Source: an uncultured Caryophanales bacterium
GTDB lineage: Bacteria > Bacillota_I > Bacilli_A > RFN20 > CAG-288
Direction of reading: 5' to 3'
Assembly (NCBI GenBank): GCA_905211645.1
Contig: CAJMBK010000001.1
Span: 62,001-126,000 of the forward strand
DNA length: 64,000 bases
Part shown: positions 16,870 to 25,315 of the stretch, one piece after another
Layout of the letters: the number at the start of each line of letters is the position of its first letter
Numbering within the stretch: position 1 is the first letter of the stretch
Position numbers and translations under genes: made by a program
The notes under the pieces: model-generated
What the model was told of the DNA's origin: nothing
The model's input: the letters and a program-made list of their open reading frames with translations, nothing else
Databases searched by the model: none

Positions 16870-17799
16870 TTATTTGAACAAGATGAATTTTCTTGTGAGG
16901 TAATTAAAAACCATAACAATGATTGTTCTTAATAAGAAGACTAAGATGTATGGTTCCAAGAATATAATCTTTTCGTTGTAGAAGATTGATTCAAATCCGA
17001 TTCCGATAAGTAATCCAACTGCAGAAAGAATAACAAATAGGACAATACCTTTCTTAGTTTTAGCAAAGTTATTTGTTGTGCTCTTATAAACCATAGTTAC
17101 TGAGAGGATGTAATTGATGATGACACCAACGATAAATCCGCAGGTAACAGCAACGATTGTCGCATAGATTTGGCCCTTGTTATCTCCAAATGAGAGACGG
17201 GTTAAACTTGTAACTAAATAGTCGAAGATTGCTGCGATTAATCCAACTAAAGCAAAACGAAATATCTCCCAAAAGATTGCTTTATTAGATATAAAATCTT
17301 CACAAAACAACTTATATATTAAGTAAGAATAGGTTAATACAATTAATGAAGATATATAGGCTGAACCAGTCACATTTAAAGCGATTTTAAAGCTGTCAGC
17401 TGCAAGGATTTGATTGAGAACAATGTATGCAAAGATACCAAGAAGTTCAAATATTATAAAGAACGCAATGTATCTTTTCTTGGAAAACTTAGGCTTGTAA
17501 AGACTAGGTTTTAGTAAGAATATCGTTAGAAGGAATATTCCAATTAATAGAGCTCCAACCCAAGTTGAATGAATCATAATTGAAGATGAGAATTGATATT
17601 GATCAAGAATGTTGATATCTGCATTTGTATCAATTTTTAAGTTTAGGAATATCAGAGAAATAAGTGAGATAATTGCAATTGCAACTGCACTCATGATAAT
17701 TTCTCTAATTAAAACTTTTTTCTTTGAAATGGTAACAACTTTATTATCAATTGCGTCAACCACTTCAATTTCATCAGTCTTTTTATTTTCTTCGCTCAT
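16870..17799 (-). CDS. GtrA-family membrane protein with an extra N-terminal membrane domain (309 aa)
   Basis: The last ~130 residues match GtrA: FRFALVGLIAAIFDYLV, a middle pair of helices with NYILSVTMVY, and a C-terminal NYLTRKFILFK end. GtrA-like proteins are linked to moving polyprenyl-phosphate sugars across the membrane. The first ~170 residues add about four more helices, making the protein about twice the usual GtrA length (about 120-150 aa). It could act with the DPMS-like GT2 and the GT-C enzyme. GAGGTAA precedes ATG 17799. Confidence 0.8.
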   Translation of the reverse strand: MSEENKKTDEIEVVDAIDNKVVTISKKKVLIREIIMSAVAIAIISLISLIFLNLKIDTNADINILDQYQFSSSIMIHSTWVGALLIGIFLLTIFLLKPSLYKPKFSKKRYIAFFIIFELLGIFAYIVLNQILAADSFKIALNVTGSAYISSLIVLTYSYLIYKLFCEDFISNKAIFWEIFRFALVGLIAAIFDYLVTSLTRLSFGDNKGQIYATIVAVTCGFIVGVIINYILSVTMVYKSTTNNFAKTKKGIVLFVILSAVGLLIGIGFESIFYNEKIIFLEPYILVFLLRTIIVMVFNYLTRKFILFK

Positions 17800-17849
17800 T
17801 TTCTTACCTCTTGAAAATCATGAAATAATTTAGATAATTATTATACTTT

Positions 17850-17920
17850 GGGCCTGTAATTTAATGGAAGAATATTTCGTTCGCAACGAAATTGCATGAG
17901 TTCGATTCTCACCAGGTCCA
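17850..17920 (+). tRNA. tRNA-Ala, anticodon CGC
   Basis: A full cloverleaf can be drawn: acceptor GGGCCTG/CAGGTCC with the G3-U70 alanine identity pair, D-stem ATTT/GAAT with loop AATGGAA, anticodon stem TTTCG/CGAAA with loop TTCGCAA (anticodon CGC at 17882-17884), a four-base variable loop, and T-stem ATGAG/CTCAC with loop TTCGATT (outermost pair A-C mismatched). Discriminator A; CCA is not encoded. A T-run follows at once. It would read GCG. A TATACT box lies just upstream (17842-17847). Confidence 0.9.
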
Positions 17921-17941
17921 TTTTTTATTGCATTTAATTAT

Positions 17942-17987
17942 AGGAAAAAGAAAAGCACTTAGAGCATTTGAAATCTTCTAAGTGCTT
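17942..17987 (-). terminator. Terminator of rpmG-secE-nusG
   Basis: AAGCACTTAGA (17953-17963) pairs perfectly with TCTAAGTGCTT (17977-17987). On the minus strand the hairpin is followed by TTTCTTTTT. Confidence 0.85.
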
Positions 17988-17991
17988 AAAA

Positions 17992-18555
17992 TTATTCCTT
18001 AATAAGTTCAATTTCGGAAAAGTCAACGGAAATAGGTTGAGGTTTACCGAACATGAGAATGTTAACAACAGCTTCACCAGTTTCTTGGTTGATGCTATCA
18101 ATATAACCTTCTGTACCTTCGAATGTGGAAGAGATGATTCTGACATGATCACCAACTTTATAATCGGATTGAACGGTTTCTGCAATCTTCAATCTCTTCA
18201 AGATAGGTTCAATCTCTTCATTGGAAACTGGGAAAGGCTTTGTACCTTTACCGGATGAACCGACGAAACCTGATGCATCAGGTGTGTTTCTAACAACGAA
18301 CCAAGCATCATCGGACATAATCATTTCAACGAAGACGTAACCAGGATAGAAGTTAACCTTCTTAGTTTTACCAGTAGGTCTACCTTCTTTATCTAAAACT
18401 GGTTCTTCCTTTTCAGCAACGACAATTCTGAAAATGTTATTTTGAAGATCGAAAGCGATCTTTCTCTTTTCAAGAGCGTCTGCGACTGCTCTTTCTCTAT
18501 TTGTAAAAGTACTGATAACGTACCATTTCTTGGTATTATTTCTAGTTTCTGACAT
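17992..18555 (-). CDS. nusG: Transcription termination/antitermination factor NusG
   Basis: Binds RNA polymerase to govern pausing, termination and coupling to the ribosome. The NGN domain begins KKWYVISTFTNRERAVADAL and contains FYPGYVFVEM and WFVVRNTPDASGFVG. The KOW domain near residue 135 has YKVGDHVRIISSTFEGTEGYI. 187 aa is typical. It starts 21 bp after secE with GGAGGT, in the conserved rpmG-secE-nusG order. Confidence 0.98.
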   Translation of the reverse strand: MSETRNNTKKWYVISTFTNRERAVADALEKRKIAFDLQNNIFRIVVAEKEEPVLDKEGRPTGKTKKVNFYPGYVFVEMIMSDDAWFVVRNTPDASGFVGSSGKGTKPFPVSNEEIEPILKRLKIAETVQSDYKVGDHVRIISSTFEGTEGYIDSINQETGEAVVNILMFGKPQPISVDFSEIELIKE

Positions 18556-18576
18556 ATAATTAACCTCCTTTAGATA

Positions 18577-18882
18577 CTAAAAAATTGATGTGAAGAATAA
18601 TCTTATGTAGTTGATAATTGTGCTGGTAACTGATGATGTGCCAGAGGATGTTGCTGTTGAATTTTGTTGGAATGCGTTATTTAACTGTCTCATCATTTCA
18701 GCAGTTAAGAAGTCGAGAAGGAAAAGTACAACAGAACAGACAATTGTTACGGAGATAACAATTAAAACATTCTTCAATAAGAAGTTCTTCATAGGCCATC
18801 TGATACGATGAGCTTCCTTGTTAACTCCTTTAAAATAAGTAACTAAACTGATTCTTGTTCTTTTTTCTTTTTTAGTTGCCAT
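18577..18882 (-). CDS. secE: Preprotein translocase subunit SecE
   Basis: A single-helix essential subunit of the SecYEG channel. The family core is the amphipathic FKGVNKEAHRIRWP segment (about 18-31) and one transmembrane helix (about 38-58). At 101 aa it is longer than the ~60-75 aa common in Gram-positives; the extra 35-40 residues form a Gln/Ser/Thr-rich tail with a hydrophobic end. Between rpmG and nusG. Stop is TAG. Confidence 0.93.
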   Translation of the reverse strand: MATKKEKRTRISLVTYFKGVNKEAHRIRWPMKNFLLKNVLIVISVTIVCSVVLFLLDFLTAEMMRQLNNAFQQNSTATSSGTSSVTSTIINYIRLFFTSIF

Positions 18883-18899
18883 AAAATACTAAGACTCCT

Positions 18900-19052
18900 T
18901 TATTTAGTTTCTTTATGTAAAGTGTGCTTATTGCAGCGAGGACAGAACTTGTTTATTTCAAGTCTGACAGACTGATCACTCTTCTTCTTAGTGACGGTGT
19001 AGTTACGTGAAAGACATTCGGTACAAACTAATGTAACTTTATCTCTTGCCAT
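18900..19052 (-). CDS. rpmG: Ribosomal protein L33
   Basis: Fifty residues from ATG 19052, which has AGGAGG upstream; the longer in-frame reading to 19097 runs through the leader hairpin. CTEC (11-14) and CPRC near 37-40 are the zinc-binding pairs, so this is the zinc (C+) form of L33. First gene of the rpmG-secE-nusG operon. Confidence 0.96.
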   Translation of the reverse strand: MARDKVTLVCTECLSRNYTVTKKKSDQSVRLEINKFCPRCNKHTLHKETK

Positions 19053-19076
19053 AATAACCTCCTTATTTCTGCAATT

Positions 19077-19095
19077 AAAAAGGCTCTCAAGAGCC
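19077..19095 (-). promoter_or_regulatory. Terminator-like hairpin in the rpmG-secE-nusG leader
   Basis: GGCTC-TCAA-GAGCC (19082-19095) followed on the minus strand by TTTTT sits only 25-30 bp upstream of the rpmG start. No other gene ends here on this strand, so it may be an attenuator in the leader. The remaining interval up to 19369 contains AT-rich promoter sequence for both directions, including TATAAT (19334-19339) for pth. Confidence 0.55.
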
Positions 19096-19369
19096 AATTT
19101 CTATATTAATTATACTAATTTTTACTTTATGTTAGTAATATTATTTACATAGTAGATGACTGAGTGAAAAAGTGATGTTGAGTTACCTTATTAAATTAAG
19201 ATGTTTACTTAAGTTAATTCGATAACTTATATTGGATTTTCCGCAGTAATTTCATTACAAGTTAAAGAAGATTTTACTAGCAATTTCCATATGAAATTCT
19301 GACCTTATACTGAAAGTCACAAAATCATAATGTTATAATTTAATCGAAATTTAAAGGTGTTATTTTAAT

Positions 19370-19981
19370 ATGTTAAATCCAAATGAAAATGTTTTAATTG
19401 TCGGCTTAGGAAATGTCGGTGATGAATATGAACACACCAGACACAACGCCGGTTTTGACGTTATAGATGATATTGCTTCACTTACAGGTGTTAGCTTTAA
19501 GAAAGGTTTCAACGGCTTTTATACAAAAATCTCTTCATTAGGTGATAAAGATGTTTTCTTGTTAAAACCTGCTACTTTTATGAACTTATCAGGTAAGTCT
19601 GTTAAGCCTTTCTTAGATTTTTATAAGATTCCTACCGAGAATATGATCGTCATTCAAGATGATATGGATTTAGATCTTGGTAATGTAAAAGCAAAAATTT
19701 TAAAAGGGGATGGCGGTCATAGAGGTATCAGAAGTATTGTTGCTGAAACTGGTCAAACTGACTTCATCAGAATTAAAGTTGGTATCGGTCACCCACAATT
19801 TAAATCAGATGTCGTAAACTTTGTTTTAACTAGACCACAAGGCACTGATTTGGAAGCTTATTCACAAGGTTTGCATGATGCAGCTTTACTTACATTATTG
19901 ATTACAAAGAATGGCTACGATAAAGGTAGCAACATGTTCTACTCACAAAGAGATAAAAAGAAGAAAGAATTGAATGCTTAA
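19370..19981 (+). CDS. pth: Peptidyl-tRNA hydrolase
   Basis: Releases peptides from dropped-off peptidyl-tRNA. LIVGLGNVGDEYEHTRHNAGF at residues 9-29 contains the catalytic His25; KPATFMNLSG and IQDDMDLDLGNVKAK follow, the latter with the catalytic-site Asp. 203 aa, slightly longer than usual with a Lys-rich tail. Overlaps mfd by 8 bp, giving the conserved pth-mfd pair. Confidence 0.97.
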   Translation: MLNPNENVLIVGLGNVGDEYEHTRHNAGFDVIDDIASLTGVSFKKGFNGFYTKISSLGDKDVFLLKPATFMNLSGKSVKPFLDFYKIPTENMIVIQDDMDLDLGNVKAKILKGDGGHRGIRSIVAETGQTDFIRIKVGIGHPQFKSDVVNFVLTRPQGTDLEAYSQGLHDAALLTLLITKNGYDKGSNMFYSQRDKKKKELNA

Positions 19982-22900
19982 GGATAAAGACTTTATTTTA
20001 AAGAAAATTGATTTGCCAAAGGATGATGTCGTAGATACTTCTAACATCATCTCTTTTGCTTTGAATGTAACTAAGTACTATCAAAATAATCATAAGAAGA
20101 TTTGCTTAGTTATGCCTAGTCTTTACGACAGTCAAAATCTCTATGATATCCTTACTAATTTCATCGATAAAGATGAGATTTCACTCTTTGTCAGTGATGA
20201 AATAATCCGCTTAAATTCATCTTATCAATCTAAAGAGATGGAGTTTGAAAAGATTAGATCTCTTTATAAAACTATAGTTGATGAACCTAACATTTTGATT
20301 GTTAATCAAAATGGTTTATTGGAAAGTATTAACTCTAAAAAACTCTTTTTAGAAAACACAATTCATCTTGTTAGAAATACTGAAATCAACCGCAGCGAAT
20401 TTATAAAAACACTTGTTAATTCTGGCTACATTCAACAAAGAAGTGTTACTCAAGTCAGTGAATTCGCTGTTAGAGGTATGATTATCGATGTCTTTTCACC
20501 TAATTATTCCTCACCTATTCGTATTGAATTTTTCGATGATGAAATTGATGACATCAGACTATTTAACGTAGATAAAGAAGTCTCTTTTGAATATTTGAAA
20601 GAATGTACAATTGTTCCTTGCTCACTCAAACTTTTTGATCCTGCAACTAGAGTCGAAAAGATTAAGTTAGTTGAGAATGAGACGGTGAGTTGGCTAACTC
20701 AAGCAAGAAATGATTTTATCTCAGCATTAGAAGTTAATTTAACAGGTGGATATTTACCCTCAAATTTAAGTAATTTATTCCCTTATTTCAGAGATGAAGA
20801 AACAAATATCATTTCTTATTTAGATAAATATAAAGTTTTTGCTTACGATTATCCAAGATTAATTGATCAAGTAAATTACTACTATCAAGAAAATAAGAAA
20901 TATTTTGGTGAACTAGCTATTCAAAAACAAGCATTAAAAGACGAAAGTCAATTTAACTCATTAGATTTTACAGTTGATAGTCTTTTAAGAACTAAAAAAA
21001 TCAATATTCTTGAAGAAGGTAATATTACAACACCTCCATATACTTCAAGAAATGTTTATGAGTCAATTCAAGCTTTGAATTTATACGAGAAAAATGGTGA
21101 TAGAGTTATTATCATTCTTTCAGATAAATCATATGATTCTTACAAAGCAATTCTTGTTGAAAATAAAGTTAGTTTCAACGAAGGTTATGATGAGAAATCA
21201 TCATTATGTTTAATTAATGATGAATTCAATCATGGTTTTTACGATAAAGAAAATAAGATTGTTTATTTATCAAATAAAGATATCTACAACATCAACTTTG
21301 TTAAATCTAAGTTCTTATCTAACTTCAAACAAGCAAAAGTCATTAAAAAATATGATGACTTAGTTTTTGGTGATTACGTCGTTCATGAAAATCATGGTAT
21401 CGGACAATATCAAGGTATCACTGAGATGAAAGGACTTGAATACTTAAAAATACAATACGCTGAAAAACAAGTTCTTTATGTTCCACTTAACCAATTTAAA
21501 TTTATCCGCAAATATTGTGGAAGAGAAGGCTATGTACCTAGTTTAGATACAATTGATGGCTCTTCTTGGAAGAAGAGAAAAGCAAGAATTTACTCTAAGA
21601 TTTCCTATATGGCTGATCAACTTCTTTTACTTTACTCAAAGAGAGAATCTGAAGAAGGTTTTGCATTTTCTTCTGATCCATACTACGAAAATGAATTCGG
21701 TAAGAACTTCCCATTTCAATTGACTAAGAGTCAAATTGAATGTATTGAAGAAGTTTCAAAAGATATGGAAAAACCACATCCTATGGATAGACTTATCGCA
21801 GGTGACGTAGGTTTTGGTAAAACAGAAGTTGCTTTTAGAGCAGCATTTAAAGCTATTTTAAATGAAAAACAAGTTGCAATCTTATGCCCAACTACAGTTT
21901 TAGCAAGACAACATTATGAAGTTGCTTTAACTAGATTCAGAGGCTTTGATGTTAATATTTGTGAGTTAACAAGATTTGTTAAACCTAAAATTTTGAAGCA
22001 AAATCTTGAGGATATCGCTGCTGGTAAGATACATCTTATTATTGGCACACATAAATTGCTTTCAAATAAAATTAAGTTTAAAGACTTAGGATTATTGGTA
22101 GTTGATGAAGAGCAACGCTTCGGTGTTGTTCATAAGGAGAAGATTAAAGCTGTAGTTAGCAACATCGATTGTTTAACTTTATCGGCAACTCCTATTCCTA
22201 GAACTTTGGAGTTATCTTTAATCAATGTTAGACCTTTATCTCTATTAAACGATCCACCACTTAACCGTTTACCAATTAAGACATACACAGTTAAAAAAGA
22301 TCCTAATTTAATTAAAGAAGTTATCTACAGGGAATTAGCAAGAAAAGGGCAGGTTTACTACTTATTTAATAGAGTTGAGAACATCCATTTGAAGCAGATG
22401 GAACTTGAAAAGATGTTCCCTGAAGCAAGAATAGCTATTGTTCATGGACAGATGGATGGCAATGATATTGAAAATGTTATGGATAATTTCTACGAAGGAA
22501 ATATTGAAATTTTACTTTGCACTTCCATCATTGAATCGGGTTTGGATGTTGCAAATGCAAATACAATCATTGTTGAAAGAGCAGATACATTTGGTTTATC
22601 TCAACTCTACCAAATTAAAGGAAGAGTTGGACGTTCAGATAAATTAGCTTATTGTTATTTCCTTTACGATAGTTATGAAACAATGACTGAAGATGGAAGA
22701 AAACGTCTTAATGCACTTAAGCAATTCACTGAATTAGGCTCTGGATTTAAGATTGCAAACCAAGATTTACTTATTAGAGGTGCTGGAAATATTTTGGGTC
22801 AAGAACAAGCAGGTCATATCGACACAATCGGTTATGAAACCTACAATAAGTTATTAAAAGACGTTATTACTCAAAAGAAACTTTTATCTAATTTAGGTGA

Positions 22901-23441
22901 TAGTCAAAAACCTATCAAGAACTCATTATTTGAGCAAACTTCAAAGAAATTTGAGTTATCTTTTACATTGGATGCTATTGTTCCAATCGATTTTACTGAT
23001 GAAGAAAATAGAATTAATATCTACCGTGAATTAGGTAATATTACTAATGTTAAAGATCTATTTTTCTTCAAACGTAAATTGCAGGATATGTATGGTAAAT
23101 TACCAGAAGAATTAGGCAATTTATTAACTAAGAAAGAGATTGAAATTCATCTTAGTACACCAATCTTTGATGAATTTAAGGAAACACTTGTTGGTTATCA
23201 AATAACCATGACAAATGAGTTTTCTTCACAAAGAAATATCATTAAAAAATTAGAGACTGATTTAAAGCCTCTAATTGAAAATTTACGTGTCTCAATAGTT
23301 AATAAGAAACTTGTTTTCTTCTTAAATAGAAAGCAAGAATATCTTTCTCAGCTTCTATATTTAGTAGAAATTCTAAATAAGGAAGATGATAACAACGAAG
23401 AAGAAGTGTCAACTGAAGAAGATTTAGGTGATACTATTTAA
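19974..23441 (+). CDS. mfd: Transcription-repair coupling factor
   Basis: Removes RNA polymerase stalled at DNA lesions and recruits UvrA. Order of domains: diverged UvrB-like N-terminus; RNA-polymerase-interacting domain with DYVVHENHGIGQYQGI near residue 470; RecG-like helicase with Walker A GDVGFGKTEVAF near 620, DEEQRFGV (DEEQ), SATPIPRTL, and motifs V/VI (TSIIESGLDVANANT, QIKGRVGRS); then the TRCF C-terminal domain. 1,155 aa is typical. It starts inside the pth stop region (ATGCTTAAGG), so translation is probably coupled. An AGG codon at about 22330 encodes the conserved Arg of YRELARKGQV, showing that AGG is Arg here. Confidence 0.98.
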   Translation: MLKDKDFILKKIDLPKDDVVDTSNIISFALNVTKYYQNNHKKICLVMPSLYDSQNLYDILTNFIDKDEISLFVSDEIIRLNSSYQSKEMEFEKIRSLYKTIVDEPNILIVNQNGLLESINSKKLFLENTIHLVRNTEINRSEFIKTLVNSGYIQQRSVTQVSEFAVRGMIIDVFSPNYSSPIRIEFFDDEIDDIRLFNVDKEVSFEYLKECTIVPCSLKLFDPATRVEKIKLVENETVSWLTQARNDFISALEVNLTGGYLPSNLSNLFPYFRDEETNIISYLDKYKVFAYDYPRLIDQVNYYYQENKKYFGELAIQKQALKDESQFNSLDFTVDSLLRTKKINILEEGNITTPPYTSRNVYESIQALNLYEKNGDRVIIILSDKSYDSYKAILVENKVSFNEGYDEKSSLCLINDEFNHGFYDKENKIVYLSNKDIYNINFVKSKFLSNFKQAKVIKKYDDLVFGDYVVHENHGIGQYQGITEMKGLEYLKIQYAEKQVLYVPLNQFKFIRKYCGREGYVPSLDTIDGSSWKKRKARIYSKISYMADQLLLLYSKRESEEGFAFSSDPYYENEFGKNFPFQLTKSQIECIEEVSKDMEKPHPMDRLIAGDVGFGKTEVAFRAAFKAILNEKQVAILCPTTVLARQHYEVALTRFRGFDVNICELTRFVKPKILKQNLEDIAAGKIHLIIGTHKLLSNKIKFKDLGLLVVDEEQRFGVVHKEKIKAVVSNIDCLTLSATPIPRTLELSLINVRPLSLLNDPPLNRLPIKTYTVKKDPNLIKEVIYRELARKGQVYYLFNRVENIHLKQMELEKMFPEARIAIVHGQMDGNDIENVMDNFYEGNIEILLCTSIIESGLDVANANTIIVERADTFGLSQLYQIKGRVGRSDKLAYCYFLYDSYETMTEDGRKRLNALKQFTELGSGFKIANQDLLIRGAGNILGQEQAGHIDTIGYETYNKLLKDVITQKKLLSNLGDSQKPIKNSLFEQTSKKFELSFTLDAIVPIDFTDEENRINIYRELGNITNVKDLFFFKRKLQDMYGKLPEELGNLLTKKEIEIHLSTPIFDEFKETLVGYQITMTNEFSSQRNIIKKLETDLKPLIENLRVSIVNKKLVFFLNRKQEYLSQLLYLVEILNKEDDNNEEEVSTEEDLGDTI

Positions 23442-24765
23442 TTTTAACTAAATCTCTGTATTTTTCCATGTAAGGAACATAGATATAATCGGTGAAAAGC
23501 TCATCGAATCTAGGTACAAAAATACAGTTTCTATCATCATCGATAATAATTGGGTAGATATCGATTAAAGCGAGTGGGAATCCTTGTTTTTTGAAGAATT
23601 CATAGAGATTCTCACCTTTTAATTTACTCTTCATCTTGATTAAGTTTGGTTTAGTCTTCATGGAATAAACGTTTGTTAAACAAGGATTTGAAACATCTAA
23701 CTTGTAACATTTTTTAAATTCAGAAGAAGGATGGAAATATAAAGAATTCATTTGGTCAGTGTATCTTTCGTACTTATTTCTCATAAGGTATACGAAGAAA
23801 TTATTACTGGCAACCAATTGGATTCTATTTTTGTTAACAAGAAGATATGTGAATTCATCAAGGTTAATTTTTCCGTTGAATTTACCTTTTGTTAAGTAGT
23901 AAATGTCGTTAACTAAAGAGAGAATGTATTTCTCCTTGTAGGCATTTGCGTTTTTAATTCCACGATAAATGATACGTTTTCTTAAATTCTCTTTAGTTTC
24001 CTCATCAAAATCATCACTAATTTTTTCGAATGAGAACACATTATTTTCTAGAAATGAAGATCTGACAATCTCTTTAAGCTTATCATTTTCAAGGTTTGCT
24101 TGATTAATCTCTTCTTGAAGCTTTAAAAGTTCTTCATCAGACATCAAATTGATGTCTTTTCTGATGACATTTCTCTTTCTTTCAGAGTTATTTGTTGGAT
24201 CATCGTAGTATTTATAACCATTATCTTTACAGAATTGTATAATCTGGGACTTTTTAATTCTTAAAAATGGACGGATGATCTTGTTGTTGAAGATTAAGTT
24301 CTCCTCTTTTAATCCGTAGTAGTCAACGATGGATTTTCTTTCTTTTTGTAAATAGTAAGTTTCGTAGTAATCGTTTAAATGTTCAAAGATTACTGTAGCA
24401 TCGCATTGATGGAACAGAGCAACTTCCCTGAATGTTGTGTATCTGAAAACTCTAGCAGCATCCTCAAAATTTGCTGCGTTAACACAATCGTAATCCATGA
24501 CAAAAATCTTGTTGAGTTTAAATCTCTTGCAGTAGTACTCAACAATTTCCTGCTCCTTATCTACATAAGGTGAATCGTGATAATTTATGTATATCAAAAG
24601 AAGGTAATTTGAAATTTCCTCATCGGTATATTTGAACTCTTCTTTGAAGATTTTTACTATTTGAATTAGACCGAAGACTGAATCTGGCCCACCAGAAAAG
24701 GCGAGAAGATATCTCTCGTTCTTTTTCAGTAAATCTTTGTTAATCAAGTTGTATAAGTTGGTCAT
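23434..24765 (-). CDS. tilS: tRNA(Ile)-lysidine synthase
   Basis: Converts C34 of tRNA-Ile(CAU) to lysidine so that AUA is read as Ile. The ATP-PPi loop is FSGGPDS (23-29) in the N-terminal adenylation domain; FEDAARVFRY and a DDPTNNS motif (near 190) are also family marks. 443 aa from ATG 24765; a TTG at 24774 would add three residues. No clear Shine-Dalgarno is present and the start overlaps the upstream gene by 26 bp, implying translational coupling. It converges on mfd with an 8-bp overlap of stop regions and no terminator between them. Stop is TAG. Confidence 0.94.
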   Translation of the reverse strand: MTNLYNLINKDLLKKNERYLLAFSGGPDSVFGLIQIVKIFKEEFKYTDEEISNYLLLIYINYHDSPYVDKEQEIVEYYCKRFKLNKIFVMDYDCVNAANFEDAARVFRYTTFREVALFHQCDATVIFEHLNDYYETYYLQKERKSIVDYYGLKEENLIFNNKIIRPFLRIKKSQIIQFCKDNGYKYYDDPTNNSERKRNVIRKDINLMSDEELLKLQEEINQANLENDKLKEIVRSSFLENNVFSFEKISDDFDEETKENLRKRIIYRGIKNANAYKEKYILSLVNDIYYLTKGKFNGKINLDEFTYLLVNKNRIQLVASNNFFVYLMRNKYERYTDQMNSLYFHPSSEFKKCYKLDVSNPCLTNVYSMKTKPNLIKMKSKLKGENLYEFFKKQGFPLALIDIYPIIIDDDRNCIFVPRFDELFTDYIYVPYMEKYRDLVKIK

Positions 24766-25033
24766 CTGATTCAAATGTATTTATTTCTGTAACTAATTGA
24801 TTTTGTGGATGTAAGGATTGCTCTGAAACTTGTTGCCTATTTTGAATAGCTCTGACGAAGAAATAGATAATTACAGCTAAAATTGCAACCATAATTACGA
24901 TGATTATGGCACAGATAAAATTGGTAACTTTAACTGAATTTAGTCTAGGTTTTTTAACTTCTTTTTTAGAAGTTTCTTCTTCCTTTTCAGCTTCTGTATA
25001 TACTTTTTTACTGTCTTTAACTTTCTTTTTCAT
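24740..25033 (-). CDS. Single-pass membrane protein in the DivIC position (97 aa)
   Basis: A Lys/Glu-rich cytoplasmic N-terminus (about 30 residues), one strong hydrophobic helix (about 38-62), then a 35-residue acidic/Gln-rich tail. The order rqcP - this gene - tilS equals yabO - divIC - tilS of Bacillus, where DivIC is a septum protein with an extracytoplasmic leucine-zipper coiled coil. Here no heptad coiled coil is visible and the tail is short, so it may be a reduced DivIC-like protein or an unrelated replacement. Topology is clear, function not. Confidence 0.65.
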   Translation of the reverse strand: MKKKVKDSKKVYTEAEKEEETSKKEVKKPRLNSVKVTNFICAIIIVIMVAILAVIIYFFVRAIQNRQQVSEQSLHPQNQLVTEINTFESDDQLIQLD

Positions 25034-25065
25034 ATCAATATTATAAAAAAATAAAGAAATACTTG

Positions 25066-25314
25066 TTAGTCTTCAAGTATTTCGTACATGGTTTTACTAT
25101 CCTTAATTGAAGAAAATTCGGCAACTTTCAAGACTTTAATCTTAACTTGTCGTGTAGGAGAAATGTTTAAAAGAATGATGTCATTCTCTTTAACATTGGT
25201 AGATGGCTTTGCTAATTTATCATTAACAAAGCATCTATCCTGTTCGATAAAGTCGTGAGCGACTTCTCTTCTTTTGACTATTCTAGTAACTTTTAAATAT
25301 TTATCGAGTCTCAT
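25066..25314 (-). CDS. rqcP: S4-domain RNA-binding protein RqcP
   Basis: 82 residues forming a single S4 domain: MRLDKYLKVTRIVKRREVAHDFI, then GDxI-type strand ENDIILLNIS. RqcP (YabO) works with RqcH to add C-terminal alanine tails on stalled 50S-bound chains. It begins one base after the serS stop and is followed by the small membrane protein and tilS, the conserved Firmicutes context. Hsp15/HslR-like is the alternative name for the same fold. Confidence 0.9.
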   Translation of the reverse strand: MRLDKYLKVTRIVKRREVAHDFIEQDRCFVNDKLAKPSTNVKENDIILLNISPTRQVKIKVLKVAEFSSIKDSKTMYEILED

Positions 25315-25315
25315 C

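Noticed and set aside
22320..22345. Possible reassignment of AGG (Arg to Met), which has been proposed for some uncultured Bacilli.
   Set aside because: AGG encodes Arg at conserved positions: YRELARKGQV in Mfd and the invariant IARAL Arg of the ABC exporter (about 51096).
24740..25033. Naming the 97-aa protein DivIC.
   Set aside because: Only its gene position agrees; the coiled-coil domain is not visible.
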